A stretch of DNA of 64,000 nucleotides from Metabacillus sp. FJAT-52054. GTDB taxonomy: Bacteria; Bacillota; Bacilli; Bacillales; Bacillaceae. A program made the translations under genes and the position numbers. How positions within the stretch are numbered: the first letter of the stretch is position 1; every line of letters begins with the position of its first letter. The notes under the pieces are model-generated. The model ran no database searches. It was not told where the DNA came from and saw only the letters and a list, made by a program, of their open reading frames with translations. The stretch lies in contig NZ_CP147407.1 of the NCBI RefSeq assembly GCF_037201815.1, positions 930,001 to 994,000 of the forward strand, written 5' to 3'. Below are positions 27,213 to 35,773 of the stretch, piece by piece.

Positions 27213-27252
27213 AACACATTAGAATTCACAGATGAATTCTAATGTGTTTTTT
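27213..27252. terminator. strong terminator hairpin
   Basis: AACACATTAGAATTC and GAATTCTAATGTGTT form a perfect 15-bp stem around ACAGAT, then TTTT. It is 183 bases after the MFS gene. Confidence 0.88.
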
Positions 27253-27409
27253 GGTTATTTATCAATGTTTATAAGAGTTTTTTGAAAATTATCTCCCCAA
27301 TTCACAGTTGAAATCACCCATTTGGAAATAATTATTGTGGGGTATGTGAGTTGGCTGTATTTTATGCTGTGGATTAAATTGTGAATTGATTAGGGAGGTG
27401 AAAACCCCT

Positions 27410-27475
27410 ATGGGCATGAAGTTTATTGAGCCTAAAAACAAGCGAGCGGAAAACGTTATAATAAGCGGATTTTAG
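27410..27475 (+). CDS. possible 21-aa peptide
   Basis: AGGGAGGTG lies 9 bases before an ATG opening MGMKFIEPKNKRAENVIISGF. The ribosome site is excellent but the frame is tiny and not recognised. It may be a leader peptide or the broken 5' end of a lost gene. Confidence 0.3.
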   Translation: MGMKFIEPKNKRAENVIISGF

Positions 27476-27508
27476 CTCAAATCTTTAGTACGGAGGAGGA
27501 TGCTAATA

Positions 27509-27568
27509 TTGGCTAAACTGGAAATGCCATCAGATGGTGCGGTAGAAGTTTTTGATCTTATTTTTTAA
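27509..27568 (+). CDS. possible 19-aa peptide
   Basis: GGAGGAGG (27492-27499) lies 9 bases before a TTG opening MAKLEMPSDGAVEVFDLIF. It follows the previous small frame. Both lie in an AT-rich stretch (27253-27674) with no larger gene, so they may be remnants. Confidence 0.25.
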   Translation: MAKLEMPSDGAVEVFDLIF

Positions 27569-27674
27569 AAGGAATCTGGCTTAACAACAAGAATTCAATA
27601 TTAAATAATAAATATTTATTGATAAACAATAAATTATAAATTATAATTAACAGAAAATGGAGGAGGATTTGCTT

Positions 27675-28151
27675 GTGAAACAATATAAAATTACTTTTTT
27701 AAAAATCACGATCTTCATCATCGGGCTTACTATACTTTCATTATGTATATTTTTATTACCTAACTTGGCGAGAGATGCAGCGGTGATGGACCCTGAGAAT
27801 GCTTATTTGAAAATACCAGTTCTTATGGGATTATATTTAACAGCCATACCATTTTTTCTAGCTTTATACCAAGCCCTAAAAATTTTAAATTATATAAAAC
27901 GAAAGGATGCCTTTACCGATTTATCTGTAATTTCTTTAGGATATGTAAGGAATTGTGCAATGGCCATTATAGTTTTATATGTAATAGGGATGATTATGTT
28001 GACAGTTCTTAATGCTTTACACCCTGGAATTGCCCTTTTGGGTATCGTAATCATTTTTGCTTCACTTGTTATTGCCGTTTTTTCTGCTATTCTCCAAGAA
28101 CTTTTAAGAAATGCAATTCAATTGAAATCGGAAAATGAATTAACGGTTTGA
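27675..28151 (+). CDS. DUF2975 membrane protein
   Basis: A 158-residue protein with four membrane helices (about 10-30, 55-75, 95-118, 125-148) and the loop ALKILNYIKRKDAFTDLSV, typical of DUF2975. GTG start, 8 bases after GGAGGAGG. It is paired with a small XRE regulator 9 bases downstream. This DUF2975 plus YozG-type pair is widespread in Firmicutes; its role is unknown. Confidence 0.8.
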   Translation: MKQYKITFLKITIFIIGLTILSLCIFLLPNLARDAAVMDPENAYLKIPVLMGLYLTAIPFFLALYQALKILNYIKRKDAFTDLSVISLGYVRNCAMAIIVLYVIGMIMLTVLNALHPGIALLGIVIIFASLVIAVFSAILQELLRNAIQLKSENELTV

Positions 28152-28160
28152 GGTGTTGAA

Positions 28161-28370
28161 ATGGCGATCATAATTAATATTGATGTAATGCTTGCAAAAA
28201 GAAAAATGAGTGTATCAGAACTAACGGAGAGAGTTGGTATCACAATGTCTAACCTTTCTATATTGAAAAACGGAAAGGCGAAAGCCATTAGGTTTTCAAC
28301 TTTAGAAGCAATATGCAAGGCATTGGATTGTCAACCTGGTGATATTCTTGAGTATAAAAGTGAAGATTGA
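28161..28370 (+). CDS. XRE-type small HTH regulator (YozG-like)
   Basis: A 69-residue helix-turn-helix protein of the Cro/C1 type (MLAKRKMSVSELTERVGIT, LSILKNGKAKAIRFSTLEAICKAL) ending CQPGDILEYK. It follows the DUF2975 gene with an AGGTG site. Probably regulates its own operon. Confidence 0.85.
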   Translation: MAIIINIDVMLAKRKMSVSELTERVGITMSNLSILKNGKAKAIRFSTLEAICKALDCQPGDILEYKSED

Positions 28371-28436
28371 ACATTTATAAAGGAAAAGAGGCTGGTACAA
28401 AAGGTTTCCGGCTAATAAAAAAGCACTGTTAAACTT

Positions 28437-28571
28437 GGCTGTGGATTTCCGCTGCAGGCGCTCGCTTTCCGCGGGGCGGGCGGTAAGCCTCCTCGCCGCT
28501 TTGCGACTGCGGGGTCTTACCTGTCCCGCTGCTCCCGCAGGAGTCTCACGCCTTCCGCTTCAATCAACAGG
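28437..28571. repeat. GC-rich palindromic intergenic element, copy 1
   Basis: A GC-rich block in AT-rich surroundings, sharing long stretches with 49795-49924: CTTTCCGCGGGGCGGGCGGT, ACCTGTCCCGCTGCTCCCGC and AGCCTCCTCG. Internal arms such as GCGGGGTC and complementary GC runs allow a long folded RNA, and the ends are roughly complementary. Elements like this are frequent between genes in Bacillaceae. The reading frames inside lack ribosome sites and are not called genes. Confidence 0.85.
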
Positions 28572-28834
28572 GTTTATAAAATCAGCAACATGCTTTTTTA
28601 AAAAGAAATATTCGGCTTAGGGACAACAATTTTAGTTATGTCCCTCCTCTTTTTATGCGAATATTACTGAGAATTATACTTAAAAGTTATTGTGATTTAA
28701 CTTGTTACCAGCAAACACCTGTTTTTTTATCTTCTTTTATTAGGGGCATGGGGGAGTTGATTATTACCTGCAGCAATACCCTTCTTTGACCGAACCCCGC
28801 TCTTAAACTGAACCAGATTTATTTGAGAATCACA

Positions 28835-28887
28835 ATAATTGCACAAAATCTAAAATAATTGCACAAAATCCAAGTTAATTGCACAAA
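28835..28887. repeat. 20-bp tandem repeat, about 2.7 copies
   Basis: ATAATTGCACAAAATCTAAA is followed by a copy with two or three changes and a partial third (TTAATTGCACAAAC). It abuts the 3' end of the next gene on the minus strand. Confidence 0.8.
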
Positions 28888-28888
28888 C

Positions 28889-29404
28889 TTACTCATCATC
28901 AATCCCCATTCCAGTCACCACAAAATGAGGGCTTTTTTCTTTCCAGTTAAAAAATCTCCAGTATTCAGCGTCGGAATCTTCTTCTGAGGAATCCGGAAAC
29001 ACTTCTAAAGTGAACCCGTATGAAAAGGAAAGGGTGAATCCTCCAAATTCATCAGCCTCGATCTTTTCCACAAGCAGTTTTTCCTTCCGGCGATTGAATA
29101 ACTGAATCCGCTCATCAAATCGATTGCTTCCTATTTCATCCCAATCAAAGTCAGCCATTTCCCCGTTCCATAGTGAGGAGGGAGAATAAAAATCTCTGGA
29201 CCCTGCAATGATTTTCTTTCCTTCGGATAAGCGCCAAGAACATTGTATATGTAAGGAATACTCAGCTCCAATATCAGATCCTTTTTTTGTTTGGACTGTG
29301 GATAAGGGGCCGATTCCGAGCCAAAACAAATTTGACGCCCTGCCTGCTTCCTGTAATTCAAGTTCTAAGAGTGGGTTTAATTCTAATTCAATTTCGTTTT
29401 TCAT
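28889..29404 (-). CDS. hypothetical protein, 171 aa, acidic
   Basis: A soluble, Trp/Phe/Glu-rich protein (WLGIGPLSTVQTK, SWRLSEGKKIIAGSRDFYSPS, EDSDAEYWRFFNWKEKSPHFVV). No signal peptide or membrane helix. Small acidic all-beta proteins of this kind are sometimes immunity proteins, but no toxin lies nearby, and I do not recognise a family. It lies 17 bases downstream of the CGNR gene on the same strand, probably co-transcribed. Confidence 0.6.
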   Translation of the reverse strand: MKNEIELELNPLLELELQEAGRASNLFWLGIGPLSTVQTKKGSDIGAEYSLHIQCSWRLSEGKKIIAGSRDFYSPSSLWNGEMADFDWDEIGSNRFDERIQLFNRRKEKLLVEKIEADEFGGFTLSFSYGFTLEVFPDSSEEDSDAEYWRFFNWKEKSPHFVVTGMGIDDE

Positions 29405-29421
29405 CTATGCACCTCTTGCTA

Positions 29422-29967
29422 TTAAGTTGATATTTGATTTCGGCTTCGATACCTCTTCACTTTATCAATCGTCCCGCAAGCGCGGCCATTTGAGCCCCCC
29501 GCATACATGCTGCACCATTTTTTGCTGCCGTTTTTCGAATGATCATAGAAGACGTATCGGCAGTCAGGGCAGGATTTCAATCGGTTCCACTGTCCTTTGG
29601 ATACCACTTCCGCGATGATCGCAAGAAATATACCTACGAACTTGTCTTCATCTTCTGGCTTGAACATAATTTTTGCTGCCCTTTCTTCCTTCACGAAAAC
29701 CGTATATAAGGGATGGTATTGCATCCAGGGGGAGAGCACATCAATTTCCTGCGTCTCGATGCTTTTGCGAACATCCTCACGAAATGCTTTAAACTCTTCT
29801 ACGTTCCCTTGCAGATCTTTTAGCAAAGGCTGTTGGTCCAAAAAATCTGTGAGATCCTGCTGGGTGCGGATGGCTTCGGCAGGCTTTCTCGTATCGTTTG
29901 GGATGGACCAGGTGTTCAGATATTCCCGAAGAACTTCTAAGGATCCAGGAGCAGGTTTATGGGTCAT
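29422..29967 (-). CDS. CGNR zinc-finger (ABATE) transcription factor
   Basis: A 181-residue protein with an N-terminal stress-response (ABATE-like) domain and a C-terminal CGNR zinc finger: CPDCRYVFYDHSKNGSKKWC then NGRACG, with four zinc cysteines. Members are predicted DNA-binding regulators. Divergent from the MFS gene at 30084, its likely target, with about 116 bases between starts. Confidence 0.85.
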   Translation of the reverse strand: MTHKPAPGSLEVLREYLNTWSIPNDTRKPAEAIRTQQDLTDFLDQQPLLKDLQGNVEEFKAFREDVRKSIETQEIDVLSPWMQYHPLYTVFVKEERAAKIMFKPEDEDKFVGIFLAIIAEVVSKGQWNRLKSCPDCRYVFYDHSKNGSKKWCSMYAGGSNGRACGTIDKVKRYRSRNQIST

Positions 29968-30083
29968 GAGTAACCACCTATCTAATTTATTGGTTGCATC
30001 TTCCTTTATTTTACCATAAGATGGTTGGTAATGAAGTGTATACCAGTAAAAGATATGACTGGTTACAAAAGAGGAGGAACCAC

Positions 30084-31265
30084 ATGAAGCTGAATGGGCC
30101 TGTTCAGACGCTCCTGGCTGCGACTTTTTTCATGAATCTCGGAACATTTGCGGTATTTACATTTCTGGCAATCTACTTGTCGGACCAACTATCTTTCCCG
30201 GCTATCCAGGTCGGAACAGTGCTGAGTGTCCTCATGATCACCTCCCGAGTGCTGCCGCTGTTTTGCGGCTTTCTTTCCGATCGGATCGGGTATGCGGTCT
30301 CAATGGTCATGGGAATGTGGATTCGAACGGGCGGTTTTTTCTATTTTGCCATTGCAGATTCCTTCGTTGGAACCTTGATTGCCGCCGCCTTGACGGGACT
30401 CGGAACAGCCCTTTATGAACCTGCGGTGGGGGCGGTTTTCAGCCGGCAGGAGGAATCAATCCGAAAAAAAGGATTCACCTACTATAACCAGGCTTTAAAC
30501 GCAGGCGCTATACTCGGACCGCTTGCGGGAGGCTCGCTTATGCAGGGGAATCCGGACTGGCCGTTTCTATTTGGAGGGTCTCTCTACTTTTTAATCGGGC
30601 TTATGTTGTTTCTCAATCGTCATTCATTTAAGGTCCAAACCGATTCTGCTGTGGCCAAAGGATTTTTAAAAGTCTTTAAAGACCGTCCCTTTCTTGCCTT
30701 CAACGGTACCATGCTTTTTTTCTGGTTCATGTACAGCCAGCTTACGATCCTGTTTCCGCTCATCATGTTTGACGTAACGCAGTCCAAGGCAGACGTATCG
30801 TACGTCGTGACTGTCAATGCCATCTGCGGCCTGCTGCTGATGTTCCTCATCCGAAGTCTTTTTGAAAAACATGCCCCGATTGTGCTCATTCAGCGGGGGA
30901 TGCTCATCATGGCTTCAGGGCTTTTTCTATGCTGGGCAGTGGGGGATAAGTGGTGGATTTTATTATGCGTCATGATCTTTACCATCGGGGAAACGCTCGT
31001 TCTTCCTGCTTCCGATATCAAAGTGGCGGAGTATGCCAATAATGGACTTACAGGAGCTTATTTTGGGCTATCCAAGATCTCATTTGGGATCGGTGCGTCT
31101 GCGGGAAGCTTTGCCGGTCCAGTGCTGATGGGCTTGCAGGGATGGGACGGTATTCCCTGGCTCGTTGTTTCGGCTGCTGGGGTAATGGGGAGTATGCTTA
31201 CATTTGTATTAATAAGGGGAGAGGACGGGATGAAAAAACTCGATGGTCCTTCTATTCATTCTTAG
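30084..31265 (+). CDS. MFS multidrug transporter
   Basis: A 393-residue, 12-helix MFS protein with the motif-A-like loop FLSDRIGYAVSMVMGM after helix 2 and GTALYEPAVGAVFS and YYNQALNAGAILGPLAGG later, as in YttB/MdtH-like exporters. The ATG at 30084 has GAGGAGG 6 bases upstream; a 30-codon upstream extension lacks a site. It is divergent from a CGNR regulator. Confidence 0.8.
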   Translation: MKLNGPVQTLLAATFFMNLGTFAVFTFLAIYLSDQLSFPAIQVGTVLSVLMITSRVLPLFCGFLSDRIGYAVSMVMGMWIRTGGFFYFAIADSFVGTLIAAALTGLGTALYEPAVGAVFSRQEESIRKKGFTYYNQALNAGAILGPLAGGSLMQGNPDWPFLFGGSLYFLIGLMLFLNRHSFKVQTDSAVAKGFLKVFKDRPFLAFNGTMLFFWFMYSQLTILFPLIMFDVTQSKADVSYVVTVNAICGLLLMFLIRSLFEKHAPIVLIQRGMLIMASGLFLCWAVGDKWWILLCVMIFTIGETLVLPASDIKVAEYANNGLTGAYFGLSKISFGIGASAGSFAGPVLMGLQGWDGIPWLVVSAAGVMGSMLTFVLIRGEDGMKKLDGPSIHS

Positions 31266-31286
31266 AAGGGGTTACATGATTTTATT

Positions 31287-31389
31287 ATGAATTGGACTTT
31301 ATTTATTACATCAACGAAAATAAAACGGACCTCGGCAATCAAAAACTGACGATCGAAGAATTAGTGGATTTAGCGAATCAGGTGCATTA
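31287..31389 (+). pseudogene. possible short gene remnant
   Basis: A frame without a start reads FYYELDFIYYINENKTDLG..., then TIEELVDLANQVH and a stop. It looks like the tail of a lost protein but I cannot name it. Its placement directly after the MFS gene and before a terminator suggests deletion of upstream sequence. Confidence 0.3.
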
Positions 31390-31498
31390 GGATTAAATCT
31401 TAAAAGTAGAATTTAGGGGTTTGAACCCAACTGAGCAGAGGTTACTTCCTCAAAAATAATCTGTTATAAGTAAGGAGTTCAGTATTGAATAGATAATA

Positions 31499-31531
31499 AA
31501 AAAGTGCTGGAACACCCTAGCACTTTTCTGT
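31499..31531 (-). terminator. terminator of the lipoprotein gene
   Basis: AAAAGTGCT and AGCACTTTT arms around GGAACACCCT, followed on the minus strand by TTTTTTATT. Confidence 0.8.
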
Positions 31532-31536
31532 GGAAA

Positions 31537-32070
31537 TTACTTTCCATTATCAACCGTTTCAATAGTCTTAAAAATCCTTGAGTAAGCATCCAAGATATTC
31601 ACCTTGTTCACCTTGTCATTATAAAGTCCAAATTCCCAATGCCTTCCTTCCTCACCAGATTGGTAATATCCACTGGCATAATAGCCGGACTTTGAATCAG
31701 AAAAATCTTCATAATCTGCATCTTCCAAAACAAAAGGAATATAGGATTTTTTTGATTCAATAAAGAAGAATGGAATACCAGAATTTCGGTAGATGCTTGC
31801 ATAAGAAGCTTTTGCAGCTTCAGATAAATGCTCCTTCATAATAAATACTGAATTAAACTTTGAAGCGAGATTTTTTTCACTTAACCCCTTTAATTCCATC
31901 TTTCTAAAAACAATGTTTTCCTCACGAATTGCTGGAGGTTTCCCAATGATCCCGATCGTCAATTCTTTACCTTTATATAAAGGGCTATCCTTGATTTCGT
32001 TTTTATTACTGTTGCACGCTGATAAAATAGATAAAACAATCAATAAGATCAATATGGATTTATTCTTCAT
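31537..32070 (-). CDS. lipoprotein of unknown function, 177 aa
   Basis: Signal peptide with lipobox LSILSACNS (Cys 19). The mature part (LTIGIIGKPPAIREENIVFRKMEL, GYYASGYYQSGEEGRHWEFGLYN) resembles uncharacterised Bacillus lipoproteins. Monocistronic, with its own terminator. No function can be assigned. Confidence 0.75.
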   Translation of the reverse strand: MKNKSILILLIVLSILSACNSNKNEIKDSPLYKGKELTIGIIGKPPAIREENIVFRKMELKGLSEKNLASKFNSVFIMKEHLSEAAKASYASIYRNSGIPFFFIESKKSYIPFVLEDADYEDFSDSKSGYYASGYYQSGEEGRHWEFGLYNDKVNKVNILDAYSRIFKTIETVDNGK

Positions 32071-32099
32071 GTATTCCTCTCCAAATTCAAAATATATTT

Positions 32100-32848
32100 A
32101 TATTTACCTTTACATATTTTACCTGTAAGTGTTGAAGATTTCATCATTATTTTTAGGAAAGTTGTTAATTTGTGGGTTTTGTATTTAAAGAGTTCCATTT
32201 GCGAAAAGACCTTTTATAGCATCTTTTTATGATGATCTAACATGGAATGTTGTTTTTATGGAGTGAGGAAAGGTTTTTTAAGTTAAAAACTGAATACTAT
32301 AAATGTGATAATCTAGAAAATGCAATCTTCTAACCATTAATGTAATGTTGAAAGGAAAAATTAGAATGGCTCAGTCTGTATTAAGAACGGATAACTACCA
32401 TTTATCGAAAAATAAAAGATCTGCCGCAAGACATTATACATAAGAGGGTTAAGAGCGGTTTTCCTTCAGCGGCAAAAGTAATGTCCCATATATACCTCAC
32501 AGTTTAGCCTGGTTCGAGATCATTTCTGGTGAAAGCATGATGCAATTAGAAGTTAAGAGTCAACCTTTAGAGGAGCTGCCAATGAAAATTGAATCACAAA
32601 GCAGTTGAAGTAGATACCTTTAAGAAATGAGATAGTATGTTACACACGTTTTTCTTTCAGTTGATACTATGAATCTTATTTTGATAGCTATGGTAAACTC
32701 GTCAGTTGATTTTCACTGAGGTGTAAATTATTCAGCCGCCTATTTTTACATAGCATATTAAGAAGAAAATTCGGTGTATATGCAGAGGATAATAAAGATC
32801 AAGCATAATTTGAGTTAATCAATCGATCAGGGAAAAAGGGGATTCTCC
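32100..32848. other. gene-poor AT-rich stretch with possible remnant
   Basis: About 750 bases without a convincing gene. At 32451-32608 a start-less frame reads ERFSFSGKSNVPYIPHS, LAWFEIISGESMMQLEVKS and PLEELPMKIESQSS before a stop, which looks like the C-terminal end of a decayed gene I cannot name. A 25-codon frame (32366-32443) starts with MAQSVLRTDNYHLSKNK but has no strong site. Confidence 0.4.
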
Positions 32849-34072
32849 ATGAATGAAAAATGGATGGAAGCGGACAATCCGCTTCCTCAAAAGAAGCGCA
32901 TTATGGTTTTAGATAGTTTGAGAGGCTTTGCCTTGCTGGGAATCTTTCTTATTAACATTACGGCCATTGCAGCAGCCGGAGGCCCGCCTTCATTAGATAG
33001 TAAACCGAATTTCATCGATGAAATGGTGAATCAATTTCTTTTATTATTTGTTGAATCTAAATTTTTCACGCTCTTTTCGTTTTTGTTTGGCGTAGGATTT
33101 TCAATTCAGCTTTTGAGGGCAAATGAACAGGGAATCAATATTGTACCAAGGTTCTCAAGAAGGCTTGCTGCCCTTTTTCTATTCGGTGTCCTTCACATCG
33201 CGCTGTTTTGGGAAGGGGATATTCTTGTCATTTATGCAGTAGTGGGCTTTGCCTTGCTTCTTTTTAAAAAATGCAGCGAGAAGACACTGCTTATCTGGAT
33301 AGCGGGGCTATTGATCCTTCCCATTTTAATTGTGATTGGATCTGTAGCAGGAATTGAAGTGCTGCGGCATACTTCTGAATACGGGGGGCAACTAAAGGAA
33401 GCCGATCAAGAGCTGCTCCGTGCTTTCAGGATGCTGGAGGGCGGGAATGAAAAACCGCTGTCCTATACGGATTCCATCACCGAAAGAATAAACGCGTACA
33501 TCGAAGTTCTTCCTTTATTAATCTCACGGTTCCCAACGGTCCTGGCAATGTTTCTCCTTGGGTTATATGCAGGGAAAAAACGCATGTTTGAGAAGCTTGA
33601 AGAAAATCTTCCCTTATTAAAAGGCATGAGCAGAAGGGGAATAGCGATTGGTCTGCTGTTAAACCTTGCCGTTGTGATCCTGTTCAATACACTAAAGCCG
33701 GTGACCGCTATTGTCGTCCTCCTGCTTAACCAGACACTTACTGGGCCCATTCTATCGATCAGCTATGCAGCCATCTTTATTTTACTATCCAGAAAAAAGA
33801 ACTGGGACTTTCTGTTTCGATGGCTTAGCTATCCCGGCCGCATGGCGCTGACAAACTATATTCTTCAGTCGGTACTATGCTCATTTATTTTCAACGATTA
33901 CGGATTCGGGCTAAAGGGGCAAGTCTCCCTGTCGGGTACGATACTAATGGCATTCGGAATATATATAGTTTTAATGATTGGAAGCAGATTTTGGCTTAAA
34001 ACCTTTAAATTCGGCCCGCTTGAGTGGGTTTGGCGCTGCATTACCTATAAGAAAATCCAGTCCATTCGATAA
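32849..34072 (+). CDS. YeiB-family (DUF418) multi-pass membrane protein
   Basis: A 407-residue protein with about 10 membrane helices. LDSLRGFALLGIFLINI at the N-terminus and the C-terminal FRWLSYPGRMALTNYILQSVL are hallmarks of the YeiB/DUF418 family, related to heparan-acetyltransferase-like membrane proteins. The substrate is unknown. ATG after AAAAAGGGG. Single gene with its own terminator. Confidence 0.85.
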   Translation: MNEKWMEADNPLPQKKRIMVLDSLRGFALLGIFLINITAIAAAGGPPSLDSKPNFIDEMVNQFLLLFVESKFFTLFSFLFGVGFSIQLLRANEQGINIVPRFSRRLAALFLFGVLHIALFWEGDILVIYAVVGFALLLFKKCSEKTLLIWIAGLLILPILIVIGSVAGIEVLRHTSEYGGQLKEADQELLRAFRMLEGGNEKPLSYTDSITERINAYIEVLPLLISRFPTVLAMFLLGLYAGKKRMFEKLEENLPLLKGMSRRGIAIGLLLNLAVVILFNTLKPVTAIVVLLLNQTLTGPILSISYAAIFILLSRKKNWDFLFRWLSYPGRMALTNYILQSVLCSFIFNDYGFGLKGQVSLSGTILMAFGIYIVLMIGSRFWLKTFKFGPLEWVWRCITYKKIQSIR

Positions 34073-34083
34073 TGTATAGATAC

Positions 34084-34115
34084 TAAAAAAGCCGCTGACA
34101 AAGCGGCTTTTTTAG
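34084..34115 (+). terminator. terminator after DUF418 gene
   Basis: AAAAAAGCCGCT and AGCGGCTTTTTT arms around GACAA. Confidence 0.9.
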
Positions 34116-34210
34116 GTGAAGAGCAAGTATAGCGATTTGTTTCCCTCGATTGCTGCGGCGATTATGAACAAACTTTCACTATTATTATGTGGATTTTTTA
34201 TGAAATTCCA

Positions 34211-34258
34211 TTGACTCCAATACAAATGCGGGGTTATAATTATCTCAACTTCAAGATA
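34211..34258 (+). promoter_or_regulatory. mhqR promoter with MhqR box
   Basis: TTGACT (34211-34216), an 18-base spacer and TATAAT (34235-34240) form the promoter. Immediately downstream TATCTCAACTTCAAGATA (34241-34258) fits the MhqR box reported for B. subtilis (TATCTCGAATTCGAGATA type). This predicts autorepression. Confidence 0.82.
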
Positions 34259-34308
34259 TTTAAATTAAAAATACTTCATTTAAAAACATAAACCAGGAGG
34301 TGACCGAT

Positions 34309-34737
34309 TTGGATGAAGCGTGCAAAAAAACTCCTTACCTTGCTTTGATGCAAACAGCGAAAGCGGTTCATGAACGTATGCGAAGGGCAGCGGCTTCAGA
34401 AAATCTGAATCCTACCGAGTTCTCCATATTGGAAGTCCTGTTTCTTAACGGGAAACAGACGATTCACCAAGTGGGTGAAAGCATCCTCGTATCAAGCGGT
34501 TCCATGACCTATACGATCGATAAACTTGAAAACAGAGGACTGATTTACCGTAGCGCCTGTCCGGATGACCGCCGTGCCATTCACTTGGATTTAACGGAGC
34601 TTGGCAAAAAGCAAATGGAGAAGATCATGCCGAAGCATCAGGCGCTAACGAGTTACGTGCTTGGATCCTTGAAAAATGATGAGGCCGAGAGACTAGTTGA
34701 AATGTTGAACAGAGTTAAGAACAGAGCAGAAAACTAA
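34309..34737 (+). CDS. mhqR: MhqR, MarR-type repressor of quinone resistance
   Basis: A 142-residue MarR regulator (HTH around residues 48-70: IHQVGESILVSSGSMTYTIDKLENRGLI; wing CPDDRRAIHLDLTELG) that matches B. subtilis MhqR in length and neighbours. The TTG at 34309 lies 8 bases after GGAGG; the GTG at 34300 overlaps that site. In B. subtilis it controls ring-cleaving dioxygenases, MhqD-type esterases and azoreductases in response to methylhydroquinone and catechol. Boxes lie before it and before the dioxygenase genes. Confidence 0.88.
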   Translation: MDEACKKTPYLALMQTAKAVHERMRRAAASENLNPTEFSILEVLFLNGKQTIHQVGESILVSSGSMTYTIDKLENRGLIYRSACPDDRRAIHLDLTELGKKQMEKIMPKHQALTSYVLGSLKNDEAERLVEMLNRVKNRAEN

Positions 34738-34752
34738 TTTTTTATACCTGTA

Positions 34753-34770
34753 TATCTCGATTTCGAGATA
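34753..34770. promoter_or_regulatory. MhqR box upstream of dioxygenase genes
   Basis: TATCTCGATTTCGAGATA has 8-bp perfect arms and is nearly identical to the published MhqR operator. It lies 55 bases before the first dioxygenase gene. Confidence 0.88.
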
Positions 34771-34824
34771 AAAGGATAATCAATCATTCATATAGAATAG
34801 AGAAATGATAAGGAGTGAAAGAAA

Positions 34825-35760
34825 ATGACAAAAAAAACAATGGGTATTCACCATATTACAGCGATTGTCGGGCATCCACAGGAAAATGTTGATTTTTACG
34901 CAGGCGTATTGGGATTGCGTTTAGTGAAGCAGACGGTAAATTTTGATGACCCTGGTACGTATCATCTTTACTTTGGAAATGAAGGCGGAAAACCGGGCAG
35001 CATTATCACCTTTTTCCCATGGGCCGGAGCACGCCAAGGTTCGATTGGCGATGGTCAGGTAGGTGTCACCACTTATTCGGTGCCAACGGGTTCGATGGAG
35101 TTTTGGGAGCAGCGGCTGGAAGCATTCAAAGTTGAATTTACGAAATCGGAACGCTTCGGTGAACAGTATTTGGAGTTTGATGATCCTCATGGCCTTCACT
35201 TGGAAATCGTAGAGCGGGAGGAAGGCGAGGCGAATACATGGTCTTTTAATGGGGTCACTCCTGAGACGGCAATCAAAGGATTTGGAGGAGCGATTCTTCT
35301 ATCGGCTCAGCCGGACCAGACAGCACAATTGCTGGAGAACGTCATGGGGCTTGAACGCGTTGGAAAAGAGGGAGATTACATCCGGTTCCGTTCTGAAGCC
35401 GATCTTGGGAATGTGATTGATTTAAAAACGACGCCAACCGGCCGCGGACAAATGGGAGTGGGAACCGTGCATCATATCGCATGGCGCGCAGCGGATGATG
35501 AGGATCAATTAGAGTGGCAGAAATATGTGGGAGAGCATGGATACGGCGTCACACCAGTAAAAGACCGGAACTACTTTAATGCCGTTTATTTCAGAGAGCA
35601 TGGCGAGATATTATTTGAAATCGCGACGGATCCTCCAGGCTTTGCCCATGATGAATCTCATGAGACAATGGGACAGAAATTAATGCTTCCAGCTCAGTAT
35701 GAAGAGGCAAGAGACCGGATTGAGCGGGCGCTGATTCCGATTGAAGTAAGAGAATTTTAG
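34825..35760 (+). CDS. ring-cleaving dioxygenase, MhqA/MhqO family, copy 1
   Basis: A 311-residue protein of two glyoxalase/VOC modules (about 5-150 and 155-290). The N-terminal metal site starts with MGIHHITAIVGHPQENVDFY, followed by YHLYFGNEGGKPGSIITFFPW and, in the second half, GTVHHIAWRAADDEDQLEW and ILFEIATDPPGF. Members cleave or detoxify hydroquinones and catechols and depend on Fe2+. First gene of a three-gene mhq operon; AAGGAGTG site. B. subtilis has three such paralogues (mhqA, mhqO, mhqE); the exact one cannot be fixed. Confidence 0.85.
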   Translation: MTKKTMGIHHITAIVGHPQENVDFYAGVLGLRLVKQTVNFDDPGTYHLYFGNEGGKPGSIITFFPWAGARQGSIGDGQVGVTTYSVPTGSMEFWEQRLEAFKVEFTKSERFGEQYLEFDDPHGLHLEIVEREEGEANTWSFNGVTPETAIKGFGGAILLSAQPDQTAQLLENVMGLERVGKEGDYIRFRSEADLGNVIDLKTTPTGRGQMGVGTVHHIAWRAADDEDQLEWQKYVGEHGYGVTPVKDRNYFNAVYFREHGEILFEIATDPPGFAHDESHETMGQKLMLPAQYEEARDRIERALIPIEVREF

Positions 35761-35773
35761 GGGGAGAAATACC

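Noticed and set aside
28435..28620. Plus-strand 61-codon frame in the GC-rich element
   Set aside because: It follows the palindromic repeat, not a gene; the same kind of frame appears in the second copy at 49718-49927, and neither has a ribosome site.
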